A stretch of DNA of 64,000 bases from Pseudomonas lurida (GTDB lineage Bacteria; Pseudomonadota; Gammaproteobacteria; Pseudomonadales; Pseudomonadaceae). Under the pieces are notes generated by a model. The model was not told where the DNA came from. It was given only the letters and a program-made list of their open reading frames with translations, and did no database searches. The stretch is taken from the NCBI RefSeq assembly GCF_002563895.1, contig NZ_PDJB01000001.1, positions 2,835,501-2,899,500 of the forward strand, written 5' to 3'. The translations under genes and the position numbers were made by a program. This document shows, one piece after another, positions 1 through 8,583 of the stretch; within the stretch, counting starts at the first letter, position 1, and each line of letters opens with the position of its first letter.

Positions 1-8
1 ATGCTGCA

Positions 9-54
9 CACTATGTAGTGGTCTGTTCTGTTTGTGGGCACACTATATGGTGTG
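9..54. promoter_or_regulatory. Two operator-like palindromes upstream of the fae-like operon
   Basis: Two imperfect palindromes lie close together: CACTATGTAGTG at 9-20 and CACACTATATGGTGTG at 39-54. Each reads the same on both strands apart from one mismatched base pair. They lie about 155-200 bases before the first gene of the fae-like operon, so they could be binding sites of a dimeric repressor or activator. No regulator can be assigned. The target could also be a gene left of the window. Confidence 0.35.
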
Positions 55-209
55 TAGTAACGATGGTCAACGACACAAGCCGGCATCGATCGTCGCAGGG
101 GTATGAGCAAAACTCACAGCCCCATGACTTTTAATGGTTACGGCCACTTTCACCGCCAGTGCTAAAAAATCGCCAACCAGCTCCCATAACAACAATGAGC
201 GTTTGCGCA

Positions 210-722
210 ATGAAAACACTGGATCTCTACATCGGCGAAGGTTTCGAAGGCCCGGGTGTCAACGCGGCCCACATCAACATCCTGATCGGCCCCCGCAACG
301 GCCCGGCCGGCCAGGCATTTGCCAACAGCCTGGCCTCCCCAAGCCAGGGACACTGCCCCTTCATGGTGATTGCCCAGCCGAATATCCCGGTCAAGCCCAT
401 GACCCTGTACGTCAACAAGGCCGAAATCAGCAGCGACCTACACGGCAACGCCACCTGGGGTGCCTCCCAGGCCGGCATCGCCAAGGCGGTGCTCGAAGCC
501 TTGCTCGACGGCACCTTGCCACCCGAAGCCGAAGACGAATGGGCCATCGTCACCGCCAACTGGGTCAACCCGGCCTGCGATGACCTGGATGCGGTCTACC
601 TGAACAACTATAACGCCTGCCGCACGGCGATCCGTGCCGCCTTGACCGGGACGCCGTACACCGCGCAGTTGGCTGACGTGGTCAACCACATCAGCAACCC
701 TTTCTACACGCCAAAGGCTTGA
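210..722 (+). CDS. Formaldehyde-activating enzyme (Fae) family protein
   Basis: A 170-residue protein, the usual length of Fae, which condenses formaldehyde with tetrahydromethanopterin in the cytoplasm of methylotrophs. The N-terminal half carries the family pattern GEGFEGPG, then AAHINILIGPRNGPAG with the conserved His (residue 21), then VIAQPNIPVKPMTL. The C-terminal half has NYNACRTAIRAAL. I chose the ATG at 210 because the sequence from there matches the Fae start; ATGs at 159 and 195 are possible and no start has a clear Shine-Dalgarno site. The stop overlaps the ribosome site of the aldo/keto reductase gene, so the two should be co-transcribed. No H4MPT biosynthesis or mtd/mch gene is visible. 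The protein may therefore use another cofactor, act as a formaldehyde or aldehyde sensor or scavenger, or have a new substrate. Family call firm, reaction unknown. Confidence 0.82.
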   Translation: MKTLDLYIGEGFEGPGVNAAHINILIGPRNGPAGQAFANSLASPSQGHCPFMVIAQPNIPVKPMTLYVNKAEISSDLHGNATWGASQAGIAKAVLEALLDGTLPPEAEDEWAIVTANWVNPACDDLDAVYLNNYNACRTAIRAALTGTPYTAQLADVVNHISNPFYTPKA

Positions 723-732
723 GGAGACTCCC

Positions 733-1767
733 ATGCAATACATCCGTTTGGGCAACTCCGGCCTGCAAGTCTCGCGCCTATGCCTGGGCACCATGAACAT
801 GGGCACCCCGGACTGGAAACCATGGATCTTCGACGAAAAGCAAAGCGAGCCCATCGTCGCCCACGCCTTGGACAATGGCGTCAACTTCATCGACCTGGCT
901 GACTTCTACTCCGCTGGCGTCGGCGAGGAAGTAGTGGGGCGCATCCTCAAGCGCGTGGCGCGGCGCGAGGACATCGTGGTCACCACCAAAGTCGGCTACG
1001 GCACCCGCAGTGGCATCAACGCCAGCGGTCACTCGCGCAAGCACATCATGGACAGCATCGACGCCTCCCTAAGTCGCCTGGGCATGGATTACGTCGACGT
1101 GTTCATGCTGCATTACTTCGACGTGAACACCCCGGTGGAAGAAACCATGAACGCGCTGAACGACATCGTGCGTGCCGGCAAGGCGCGCTACATCGGCGTA
1201 TCCACCATGCTCACCGGCCAACTGGCGAAGATCCTCATGGCCTGCGAGCGTAATGGCTGGGTCAAGCCGATTAACATGCAACTGCAACTGAACTGCGCCT
1301 ACCGCGAGGAAGAGCGCGAGATGATTCCGTTCTGCCGCGACCAGGGACTGGGCGTCTCGGTGTTCAGCCCGCTGGCCCGTGGCCTGCTCACCGGTGAGGT
1401 GCAATCGACGCGCAACCAGACCGATTTCTTCACCCAGCAGATGTACAGCGACCAAGCGTCGTTCGACATCGCCCATTCGGTACAACGTGTGGCCCGCGCC
1501 CGTGGTGTGTCCAACGCACAGATCGCCCAGGCCTGGGTCGCCCACCATCCAGGCGTCGATGTGATGCTGGTCGGCGCCGACACCACCGAGCAATTCGACA
1601 GCGCACTGGCAGCCCTCGATACCCAGCTGGATGCCGAGGAACTCCACGAGCTCGAACGCAACTACACCCCGTGCGATGTGATCAACGACTACACCGCCGG
1701 CAAGCGCATCCTGCGTGCGGCCCGTCCGGGCCTGGACCGTTTCAACCTGATCGAGGCCGTGGCATGA
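733..1767 (+). CDS. Aldo/keto reductase
   Basis: A 344-residue NADP-type aldo/keto reductase with a TIM-barrel fold. The catalytic tetrad is readable as Asp54, Tyr59 (IDLADFYS), Lys86 (TTKVG) and His127 (FMLHYFD). The N-terminus MQYIRLGNSGLQVSRLCLGT is typical of the YajO/Tas/AKR11-like branch. GAGGAG at 721-726, which overlaps the stop of the Fae-like gene, places the ATG at 733. The stop overlaps the start of the following aldehyde dehydrogenase gene by four bases (ATGA), which implies translational coupling. Together with the dehydrogenase it probably interconverts an aldehyde or ketone with its alcohol during catabolism. The substrate is not evident. Confidence 0.9.
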   Translation: MQYIRLGNSGLQVSRLCLGTMNMGTPDWKPWIFDEKQSEPIVAHALDNGVNFIDLADFYSAGVGEEVVGRILKRVARREDIVVTTKVGYGTRSGINASGHSRKHIMDSIDASLSRLGMDYVDVFMLHYFDVNTPVEETMNALNDIVRAGKARYIGVSTMLTGQLAKILMACERNGWVKPINMQLQLNCAYREEEREMIPFCRDQGLGVSVFSPLARGLLTGEVQSTRNQTDFFTQQMYSDQASFDIAHSVQRVARARGVSNAQIAQAWVAHHPGVDVMLVGADTTEQFDSALAALDTQLDAEELHELERNYTPCDVINDYTAGKRILRAARPGLDRFNLIEAVA

Positions 1768-3197
1768 ACCCGCTGATCCGTACCGGCAACTACATCGACG
1801 GCCAATGGTCCAGTGGCGGCCCGACCTACCCGGTAGTCAACCCGGCCAATGGCGCGCTGATTACTGATGTACAGCGCGCCGCTGCCGAAGAAACGAACCT
1901 GGCTATCGACGCCGCCGAACGTGCGCTGCCTGCCTGGCGCAAGCTGACTGCCAAGGAACGCAGCCAGCGCCTCAAGCGCTGGAGCGAACTGATGCTCAGC
2001 AACCAGCAGGACCTGGCCCGTTTGCTGAGCCTGGAACAGGGCAAGCCCCTGGCCGAAGCCATGGGCGAAGTGGTCTACGCCGCGAGCTTCCTGGAGTGGT
2101 TCGGCGAAGAAGCCAAGCGCGCCTATGGTGATGTGATCCCGAGCCACAAGGCGGATGCGCGCATCATCGTGGTCAAGGAGGCTATCGGTGTAGTCGCGGC
2201 GATCACGCCGTGGAACTTCCCCCTGGCCATGGTCACTCGCAAGGTCGGCCCGGCGCTGGCGGCGGGGTGCACCATGATCCTCAAGCCATCGGAGGAGACG
2301 CCCTTGTCGGCATTTGCCCTGGCGGTATTGGCCGAGCAGGCGGGGATTCCGGCCGGCGTGTTCAACATCGTCTCCGGCGATGCCGTGGCGATTGGCGGTG
2401 CGCTGCAAGCTTCCAGCGTGGTGCGCAAGCTGTCGTTCACCGGCTCCACGCGCACCGGCAAACTGCTGATGCGCCAGGCGGCGGATACGCTTAAAAAGGT
2501 CTCGCTGGAACTGGGCGGCAACGCGCCGTTTATCGTGTTTGACGACGCCGACCTCGACGCCGCCGTCAAAGGTGCCATGGCTTCCAAGTTCCGCAACACC
2601 GGGCAGACCTGCGTGTGCGTCAACCGCTTCTTTATCCAGGACGGCGTGTACGACGCCTTCACCCGCAAGCTGGCCGAGGCCGTCAGCGCCATGCGTGTCG
2701 GCAGCGCGCTGGACGGCGAAACCGAACAAGGCCCACTGATCAACGCTGCCGCCCTGGCCAAGGTCGAAGCCCATGTGGGTGACGCATTGGAGAAGGGCGC
2801 CAGGCTGCTGTGCGGGGGCCGTCGCCATGCCTTGGGCGGCACTTTCTTCGAGCCGACCATCCTCACCGAAGCCCACGGCGATATGCTTATCGCCCAGGAA
2901 GAAACCTTCGGTCCCGTAGCTGCGTGCTTGCGTTTCAACGATGAGGCCGAAGTGCTGCAACGCGCCAACGACACGCCGTTCGGTTTGTCCGCGTACTTCT
3001 ACAGCCGTGACATCGGCCGCGTGTGGCGCATGGCCGAAGGCCTGGAAGCCGGCATGGTCGGCATCAATGAAGGGATTATTTCTACGGAAGTCGCGCCATT
3101 CGGCGGCATCAAGGAATCAGGTCTGGGCCGTGAAGGCTCCAAGTACGGCCTGGATGACTACCTGGAGATCAAATACCTGTTGATGGGCGGTCTCTGA
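1764..3197 (+). CDS. NAD(P)-dependent aldehyde dehydrogenase (succinate-semialdehyde dehydrogenase-like)
   Basis: A 477-residue aldehyde dehydrogenase that oxidises an aldehyde to a carboxylate. It has the coenzyme-site PWNFPLAM near residue 149, KPSEETP near 174, the general base Glu249 in LELGGNAP, and the nucleophile Cys283 in NTGQTCVCVN. The sequence is closest in style to the GabD/SSADH branch, with an EQGKPLAEA helix and an APFGGIKESGLGREG end. The ATG at 1764 overlaps the aldo/keto reductase stop, and an upstream in-frame start at 1671 would only extend into that gene. As third gene of the operon it probably finishes oxidation of the product of the first two. The real aldehyde could be a semialdehyde or formaldehyde-derived compound; that is inference. 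Confidence 0.88.
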   Translation: MNPLIRTGNYIDGQWSSGGPTYPVVNPANGALITDVQRAAAEETNLAIDAAERALPAWRKLTAKERSQRLKRWSELMLSNQQDLARLLSLEQGKPLAEAMGEVVYAASFLEWFGEEAKRAYGDVIPSHKADARIIVVKEAIGVVAAITPWNFPLAMVTRKVGPALAAGCTMILKPSEETPLSAFALAVLAEQAGIPAGVFNIVSGDAVAIGGALQASSVVRKLSFTGSTRTGKLLMRQAADTLKKVSLELGGNAPFIVFDDADLDAAVKGAMASKFRNTGQTCVCVNRFFIQDGVYDAFTRKLAEAVSAMRVGSALDGETEQGPLINAAALAKVEAHVGDALEKGARLLCGGRRHALGGTFFEPTILTEAHGDMLIAQEETFGPVAACLRFNDEAEVLQRANDTPFGLSAYFYSRDIGRVWRMAEGLEAGMVGINEGIISTEVAPFGGIKESGLGREGSKYGLDDYLEIKYLLMGGL

Positions 3198-3211
3198 ACC
3201 ACCGCCGATTC

Positions 3212-3306
3212 CCTGTAGGCGCTGGCTTGCCGGCGATGAGGGTGGGTCAGCTTGCCTATGGGCTACTGATACACCGCAATCGCCGGTAAGCCAGCGCGTA
3301 CAAGGG
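3212..3306. repeat. REP-type inverted repeat pair
   Basis: The intergenic segment holds GTAGGCGCTGGCTTGCCGGCG near 3215 and its inverted copy CGCCGGTAAGCCAGCGCGTAC near 3281. This is the palindromic pair seen many times in this window. It lies between the aldehyde dehydrogenase and the MFS gene and may fold into an mRNA hairpin that lowers readthrough or stabilises the upstream transcript. Confidence 0.75.
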
Positions 3307-3350
3307 CTTCCCGTCGTTACTCCGTCAAGAACAACAATAGGGAGAACACC

Positions 3351-4727
3351 ATGACTGCTCAATCCGTCAAAATCGACGATCTGCCAATCGGCCGCTTTCA
3401 CCTGAAAATTGCCGGCCTGACCTTCGGCGCGCATTTTACCGACGGCTATATCCTCGGCCTGATCGGCATTGCCTTCACCCTGCTTAGCCCACAAATGCAA
3501 CTGGATGCCTTCTGGCAAGGCCTGATCGGTGCTTCGGCCCTGATCGGTCTGTTTCTGGGCAGCCTGTTTTTCGGCTGGATATCCGACACCCTCGGCCGGC
3601 AGAAAATTTTCCTGGTCAGCTTTGTGCTGATCACCGTGGCCTCGGTGATGCAGTTCTATGCCGAGACGGCCATGGGGCTGTTGCTGTGCCGGATCCTGAT
3701 TGGCATAGGCCTGGGCGGCGACTTCAGTGTCGGGCACGCCATGCTCGCCGAGTTTTCACCGAAGAAACATCGCGGCGTATTGCTCGGGTCGTTCAGCGTG
3801 ATCTGGACCTTCGGCTACGTGGCCGCGACCTTTGTCGGCACCGCGATGCTCAGCCTGGGCGACGATGCCTGGCGCTGGATGCTGGCATCGTCGGCGATTC
3901 CCGCCGGCTTGATCCTGATCGCGCGCATTGGCACCCCGGAATCGCCACGCTGGCTGGTCAACCGTGGACGCATTGCCGAAGCCCGCGCCATCGTCAAGAA
4001 ACACCTGGGCGAGCACGTGGTGCTGGACGAAGAACCGTCCGCGCAGACCCGCTCTGGCTACGGGGTGCTGTTCAGCCGTGAATACCGCAAGCGCACAGCG
4101 TTCAATTGCCTGTTCTTTGTGTGCATCGTGATGCCGTATTTCGCGATCTATACCTTCCTGCCGTCGATCCTGCAGAAGATGGGCCTGTCCCAAGGCTTTG
4201 GCACCGAGCTGCTGCTTAACCTGCTGCTGATTGTCGGCGCCCTGATCGGAATAGGGTGCACAGTGAAGTTTTCGCGCCGGGGATTTTTGATCAATTCGTT
4301 CATCATCCTCGCGGCGGCGCTGTTTCTCTTGGCGGTGTTGCCGGGAAGCATGGCGTGGTTGATGGTGCTGACCTTCGGCGTATTCACCTTGGTACTGTCA
4401 GCGGTGAGCAACCTGGTGGGTGTGTTCCCCGCAGAAAGCTTCCCCACCGAAGTGCGCGCCAGCGGTATCGGCCTGGCCACAGCGGTCAGCCGTCTGGGGT
4501 CGGCGATCAGTACCTTCCTGTTGCCGGTGAGCGTGGCCGGAATCGGCTTGAGCCCGACCATGGGCATTCTCGCGGCGATCCTGGTGTTTGGTGCAATCAT
4601 CTCCTGGGCCTGGGCCCCGGAAACCAAGGCGTTGACCTTGAGCCAAGCGTGCAAGGCCGAGGCGCCGCCGGTGTCAGGGGTTGCTGACTTGCCCCAGCCA
4701 CTGCGTAAACAACCGAACCTTGGATAA
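3351..4727 (+). CDS. MFS transporter, metabolite:H+ symporter type
   Basis: A 458-residue inner-membrane transporter with twelve predicted helices. The loop motif GWISDTLGRQK after helix 2 and PESPRWLVNRGR at the end of the first half are diagnostic of the sugar porter / metabolite-proton symporter branch of the major facilitator superfamily. A GGGAG site at 3340-3344 precedes the ATG at 3351. It sits 153 bases after the aldehyde dehydrogenase, across a REP pair, and probably imports the substrate of the Fae/AKR/ALDH operon. Its last 54 bases overlap the 3' end of the opposite-strand LysR gene. The substrate cannot be read from the sequence; organic acids and aromatic acids are common for this branch. 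Confidence 0.88.
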   Translation: MTAQSVKIDDLPIGRFHLKIAGLTFGAHFTDGYILGLIGIAFTLLSPQMQLDAFWQGLIGASALIGLFLGSLFFGWISDTLGRQKIFLVSFVLITVASVMQFYAETAMGLLLCRILIGIGLGGDFSVGHAMLAEFSPKKHRGVLLGSFSVIWTFGYVAATFVGTAMLSLGDDAWRWMLASSAIPAGLILIARIGTPESPRWLVNRGRIAEARAIVKKHLGEHVVLDEEPSAQTRSGYGVLFSREYRKRTAFNCLFFVCIVMPYFAIYTFLPSILQKMGLSQGFGTELLLNLLLIVGALIGIGCTVKFSRRGFLINSFIILAAALFLLAVLPGSMAWLMVLTFGVFTLVLSAVSNLVGVFPAESFPTEVRASGIGLATAVSRLGSAISTFLLPVSVAGIGLSPTMGILAAILVFGAIISWAWAPETKALTLSQACKAEAPPVSGVADLPQPLRKQPNLG

Positions 4728-5549
4728 ACCCTGTTTTTCCGTCGCCACATCCAGCCAATAGCCATAAGGACCGATCACTTCCACGGGGGTGATCGGCAAC
4801 AGGCTGCCGTTGGCCAGTTCACGTTCGATCATCTGCCGATCGATCACCGCTAAGCCACCGCCTGCCAGGGCGGTATGGATCACTTGGTCGAGGGTGCTGA
4901 ATTCCAGGCCCTGGTCCGCATCAATATCGTCTCGGCCCATGGCCGCCAGCCAGTTCTCCCAGACTCTCAAGCGTTTGCCGTCGTGCAGGATATGCAGCAG
5001 TGGGTAGCGCCGCAGGTCTGGCGGCTGGCCGTTGCTGAACAACTCGGGGCTGGCCACGGCGATGTGACGTTCCATCACCAACAGTTCGCTGCTGCAATGG
5101 GCCGCCGGATCCAGGCCGAAGCGGATCTGGCAGTCGATTTCCGCCAGGCTGTCGTGGGTCGCCTGGTGCGTGACACTGAGGTTGATATCCGGGTAGCGCT
5201 CGCAGAAACGCCGCAAATGCGCGGACAACCAACGCGTCGCCCAGGTCGGCGGCGCGACAATGCGCAGGCGCTGGCGCAGGTTGGGCACGCGCACGGCTTG
5301 CAGGGCGCGCTCGATATGGTCGAAGGCGTCGCTCAGGTGCGGGGACAGGGCGAAGCCGACTTCGGTGAGTGACAGCCCCTGGGGAGTGCGGATGAAGAGG
5401 GCGACGCCGAGGTAGTCTTCCAGTTGCTTGATCTGGCGGCTCACCGCGCCTTGGGTCACGTTGAGGCCCACGGCAGCTTGGCTGAAGCTGCGGTGGCGGG
5501 CGACTTCTTCGAAGATGCGGAGCATGTTGAGGGAAGGCAGTTGGCGCAT
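4674..5549 (-). CDS. LysR-family transcriptional regulator (GcvA type)
   Basis: A 291-residue regulator. The winged helix-turn-helix occupies residues 1-60 (FSQAAVGLNVTQGAVSRQIKQL) and is followed by a GcvA-like effector domain starting with LRIVAPPTWATRWL. I chose the ATG at 5549, which has GTGGA upstream; a GTG at 5561 would add four residues. It is convergent with the MFS gene and overlaps its end by 54 bases, an arrangement that produces complementary 3' ends. It is the nearest candidate regulator of the fae-like operon, though no binding site could be tied to it. Confidence 0.88.
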   Translation of the reverse strand: MRQLPSLNMLRIFEEVARHRSFSQAAVGLNVTQGAVSRQIKQLEDYLGVALFIRTPQGLSLTEVGFALSPHLSDAFDHIERALQAVRVPNLRQRLRIVAPPTWATRWLSAHLRRFCERYPDINLSVTHQATHDSLAEIDCQIRFGLDPAAHCSSELLVMERHIAVASPELFSNGQPPDLRRYPLLHILHDGKRLRVWENWLAAMGRDDIDADQGLEFSTLDQVIHTALAGGGLAVIDRQMIERELANGSLLPITPVEVIGPYGYWLDVATEKQGLSKVRLFTQWLGQVSNP

Positions 5550-5589
5550 GGGGTATTCCACACATTGTTTTTAGAGTGTTTGTGCTGGC

Positions 5590-5669
5590 CTTATCGGGGG
5601 CAAGCCCCCTCCCACAGTTTGACCGCACCGCCGATCAAGTGTGGGAGCTGGCTTGCCTGCGATCGCGCC
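5590..5669. repeat. REP-type repeats between convergent flanks
   Basis: Two REP-like segments: GGGGGCAAGCCCCCTCCCACA near 5597 and GTGTGGGAGCTGGCTTGCC near 5639. They stand between the start of the LysR gene and the 3' end of the porin gene, where a hairpin may end porin transcription. Confidence 0.6.
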
Positions 5670-5686
5670 AGTACGGGCACTTTCTA

Positions 5687-6856
5687 TTAGAAGTAATACC
5701 CGATGTTCATGTACAGCTGGTTTTCCCATTGATTGCTACCCCCAGCGCCCAAGCTCTGGGTATAGCTGCTGCCCCCAATGTAAGGATCGTTCTTGCCAAT
5801 CAACCACTCGGTGGCGATCCACAACTTGCTGAACGAAAACGACGTGCCCAGGATCACCCGCTGCGACGTCTTGAACTCATCGGCGGATTTATCAAAGGCG
5901 CTGTAGTTGGCATACAGCTTCACACCGCTGACCTGATCCCACAGGTATTTGCCGCCTACGTCGTAGCTCAAGTCGGCCACATAAAGGTTGCCGCGACTGG
6001 CAACGTTGAAGGTGCCGTCATAGCCGCCCAGGGTTACCACTTCGTCAGTGCCGGCGTTGCGCGGTGACATCTGTTGGCGTGCCGCCTGCAATTGCAGGCC
6101 CCACGGGCCATTCTTGCCCAGGTAGTGAACGGCGACCGCGTTGCGGCGGCCATCGTTGCCGGTGTCTTTGTTTTCCAGGGTCGAGGTGAGGCCCGACAGG
6201 CCCACTTCGGACTTCCAGTCGCCCAGCTCCAGGGCCTTGGCCACGCGCAGCACAACGGTGTTGCGTTCCTGGTTGTCGCTGCCGTCGGCCACGTAGCTGT
6301 CGGCGCCGGAGACCACGCTGGAATAGGTCACGCCCTTGCTGGTGCCCTTGCCTTGCCACGCCGGTCGCAGGTAATAGCCGGCCTGGATGTTCCAGTCGCC
6401 GCTTTGTTGCACGTACTTGGCGCCGACCTGCTGCACATCTTCCAGCCCGATCACGTTGCCCAGGGTTTCGTAGAAGGTACTGCCAAAGTACGGCTGCAAG
6501 CCAAATGGCACGGTATTCAGGCCCACCTGCACTTGCTGCTCGGGGTTGAATTTGTAGCCGACCCAGGCGAACTTGGCGAACTGGATATCACCGTAGTTCT
6601 TGGTGTACTGGTAGGGGTACGAACGCCCGTAGAAGCGGTACTGCGCCTCGCCGATCCAACTGTCGGAGTTGTACTTGGCGCTGAGGAACACGGTGTCCAG
6701 GCCGAACTTCTGGATGTCGCGGTCCGGGTCGTAGTCCCAGCGCGCACGGATGGCGCCGCCGAGGTCGAGGTTGTCGGTGACCTGCACGGCCATGGCCGGG
6801 CTCGCCAAGGCGCCGAGCACGGGGATCAGGGTGAAGTAGCGCATTGTTGGTCGCAT
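5687..6856 (-). CDS. Outer-membrane porin
   Basis: A 389-residue beta-barrel protein. From the ATG at 6856 it begins with a signal peptide that ends ALASPAMA before VQVTDNLD. The mature part is rich in alternating aromatic and polar strands and ends in the C-terminal Phe (NIGYYF) used by the BAM complex. GAGAG 7 bases before the ATG at 6856 favours that start over an upstream one at 6889. It lies 84 bases after the ABC importer genes on the same strand, so it may be the outer-membrane port for the same substrate. I cannot place it in OprD, OprB or OprO with confidence. Confidence 0.8.
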   Translation of the reverse strand: MRPTMRYFTLIPVLGALASPAMAVQVTDNLDLGGAIRARWDYDPDRDIQKFGLDTVFLSAKYNSDSWIGEAQYRFYGRSYPYQYTKNYGDIQFAKFAWVGYKFNPEQQVQVGLNTVPFGLQPYFGSTFYETLGNVIGLEDVQQVGAKYVQQSGDWNIQAGYYLRPAWQGKGTSKGVTYSSVVSGADSYVADGSDNQERNTVVLRVAKALELGDWKSEVGLSGLTSTLENKDTGNDGRRNAVAVHYLGKNGPWGLQLQAARQQMSPRNAGTDEVVTLGGYDGTFNVASRGNLYVADLSYDVGGKYLWDQVSGVKLYANYSAFDKSADEFKTSQRVILGTSFSFSKLWIATEWLIGKNDPYIGGSSYTQSLGAGGSNQWENQLYMNIGYYF

Positions 6857-6940
6857 GGTTTTACTCTCGTTTTTAGTTTTTTTGGGCAACAGCAGCCCGT
6901 TGCCGCAGCGAACGCTGCGACGCGGGCGAAAGGGTTGAAC

Positions 6941-8581
6941 TCAGTGAGCGGCGGGGCGGATCAACCGCAATGGCGGCCCGGCAGCGGGCAGTTCGGACGC
7001 GCCCGGCGCAGCGGCCAGCAGTGCCTGGGTGTAGGCATTTTGCGGACGCAGCAGCACCTGCTCGGCAGTGCCGTACTCCACCACTTCGCCCTGGCGCATC
7101 ACCGCAATGTGATCGCTGATCTGCGCGGCCACGCGCAGGTCATGGGTGATGAACAGGATGCTCAGGTTCAGTTGCTTCTGCAGGCTGGCGAGCAACTCCA
7201 GCACTTGCTTCTGCACCGACACATCCAGCGCCGATACGCTCTCATCGGCAATCAGCACTTCCGGGCGCATCGCCAGCGCACGGGCAATACCGATGCGCTG
7301 GCGCTGGCCACCGGAAAACTGCCGGGGCTTGCGCTGCAAGGCGTCGCGCTTGAGGCCGACTTGCTCAAGCAAGTCGCCGGCCTCGGCCCAGGCGTCCTTG
7401 GCCGACAACCCACGCAGTTGTGCGGCGCGGGCAATGATGTCGCCGATGCGGTGGCGTGGGTTCAATGAACCGTACGGGTCCTGGAAGATCATCTGGATAC
7501 GCCGCCGATTGGCCGCCAACGCGGAACCGCTGAGGGCGAGGAAGTCGGTGTCGCCAACCCACACATGTCCGCTGTCGCTGTCCACCAGGCGGATCGCCGC
7601 CTTCACCAAGGTGCTCTTGCCCGAGCCGGACTCACCAACGATTGCCAGGGTCTTGCCCCGTGGCAGGTTCAGCGACACATTGCGCAACGCCGCTACCGAG
7701 CTGCCGCCGACGGTGTAGGTCTTGGTCAAGTGCTCGATGCGCAAGGCCATTTCGCCATCCACGCTTGGCGCATGCAGTTCCGGGTGCAGTGCTGGTACCG
7801 CGGCGATGAGTTTGCGGGTGTAGGCATGGGCCGGCGCATTCAACACCTGGTCACGCTCGCCGATCTCCACCAGGCGTCCGCCTTCCATCACTGCAATACG
7901 GTCGGCAATCTGGGCCACCACGCCAAAGTCGTGAGTGATGAAGAGGATGCCGTGCTGGCCGCGTCCGCGCAGGTCACGCACCAGCTTCAGCACCTGGGCC
8001 TGGGTGGTCACGTCGAGGGCGGTGGTGGGCTCGTCGGCAATCAGCAAGTCCGGGTTCATCGCCAAGGCCATGGCGATCACCACTCGTTGGCACTGGCCGC
8101 CGGACAGTTGATGGGGAAAGCTGTTGGCGATGCGTGGCGGGTCTGGCAGTTGGGTGGACTCCAGCAACGCGAGCATGCGTTCACGGCGTTCGGTAGCGGA
8201 CATCTGCGGGGCGTGGATGTCGAAGATTTCCTCGACTTGTTTGCCAATCCGAATTGCCGGGTTCAGCGCCGCCATGGGCTCCTGGAAGATCATCGCGATG
8301 CGGTTGCCACGCAGGGCGCGCAAGCGGGCGTCGTTCAGGGTGCAGATATCATCGCCAAGGAAGTCGATCACCCCCCCGGCATGCCGCAGGCCTTTGGCGT
8401 AGTCGCCCATGATCGCCGCCGACAGCACGGATTTGCCCGAGCCCGACTCGCCGATCACACACAGGATTTCACCCTTGCGCACGTCCAGGCTGATGCCCTG
8501 AACGGCGTGGCTGCGGTCGGCGCCCTTAGGCAGTTCGACCGAGAGGTTATCGACCCGTAATACCGTTTGATGGCTGCTCAT
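6941..8581 (-). CDS. Peptide-type ABC importer, fused dual ATP-binding protein
   Basis: A 546-residue protein with two complete ABC ATPase domains in one chain, as in YejF/GsiA and DppD-DppF fusions. Domain 1 has Walker A GESGSGKSVL, signature LSGGQCQR and Walker B LLIADEPTTALD. Domain 2 has GESGSGKSTL, FSGGQRQR and LIADESVSALD. The oligopeptide-type linker after domain 1 is PAHAYTRKLIAAVPAL. I chose the ATG at 8581, with AAGGAG at 8588-8593 upstream; a TTG at 8587 is weaker. It starts two bases after the permease gene. It energises import through the two permeases encoded just upstream. Confidence 0.93.
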   Translation of the reverse strand: MSSHQTVLRVDNLSVELPKGADRSHAVQGISLDVRKGEILCVIGESGSGKSVLSAAIMGDYAKGLRHAGGVIDFLGDDICTLNDARLRALRGNRIAMIFQEPMAALNPAIRIGKQVEEIFDIHAPQMSATERRERMLALLESTQLPDPPRIANSFPHQLSGGQCQRVVIAMALAMNPDLLIADEPTTALDVTTQAQVLKLVRDLRGRGQHGILFITHDFGVVAQIADRIAVMEGGRLVEIGERDQVLNAPAHAYTRKLIAAVPALHPELHAPSVDGEMALRIEHLTKTYTVGGSSVAALRNVSLNLPRGKTLAIVGESGSGKSTLVKAAIRLVDSDSGHVWVGDTDFLALSGSALAANRRRIQMIFQDPYGSLNPRHRIGDIIARAAQLRGLSAKDAWAEAGDLLEQVGLKRDALQRKPRQFSGGQRQRIGIARALAMRPEVLIADESVSALDVSVQKQVLELLASLQKQLNLSILFITHDLRVAAQISDHIAVMRQGEVVEYGTAEQVLLRPQNAYTQALLAAAPGASELPAAGPPLRLIRPAAH

Positions 8582-8583
8582 GC

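Noticed and set aside
9..54. The left palindromes as NicS sites because of ATGTAGTG
   Set aside because: Only eight bases are shared and the CACTTCAC half is absent; they are 53 kb from nicA.
1689..2960. A 423-codon minus-strand frame over the aldehyde dehydrogenase
   Set aside because: Shadow of the real gene; no motif, signal peptide or ribosome site.
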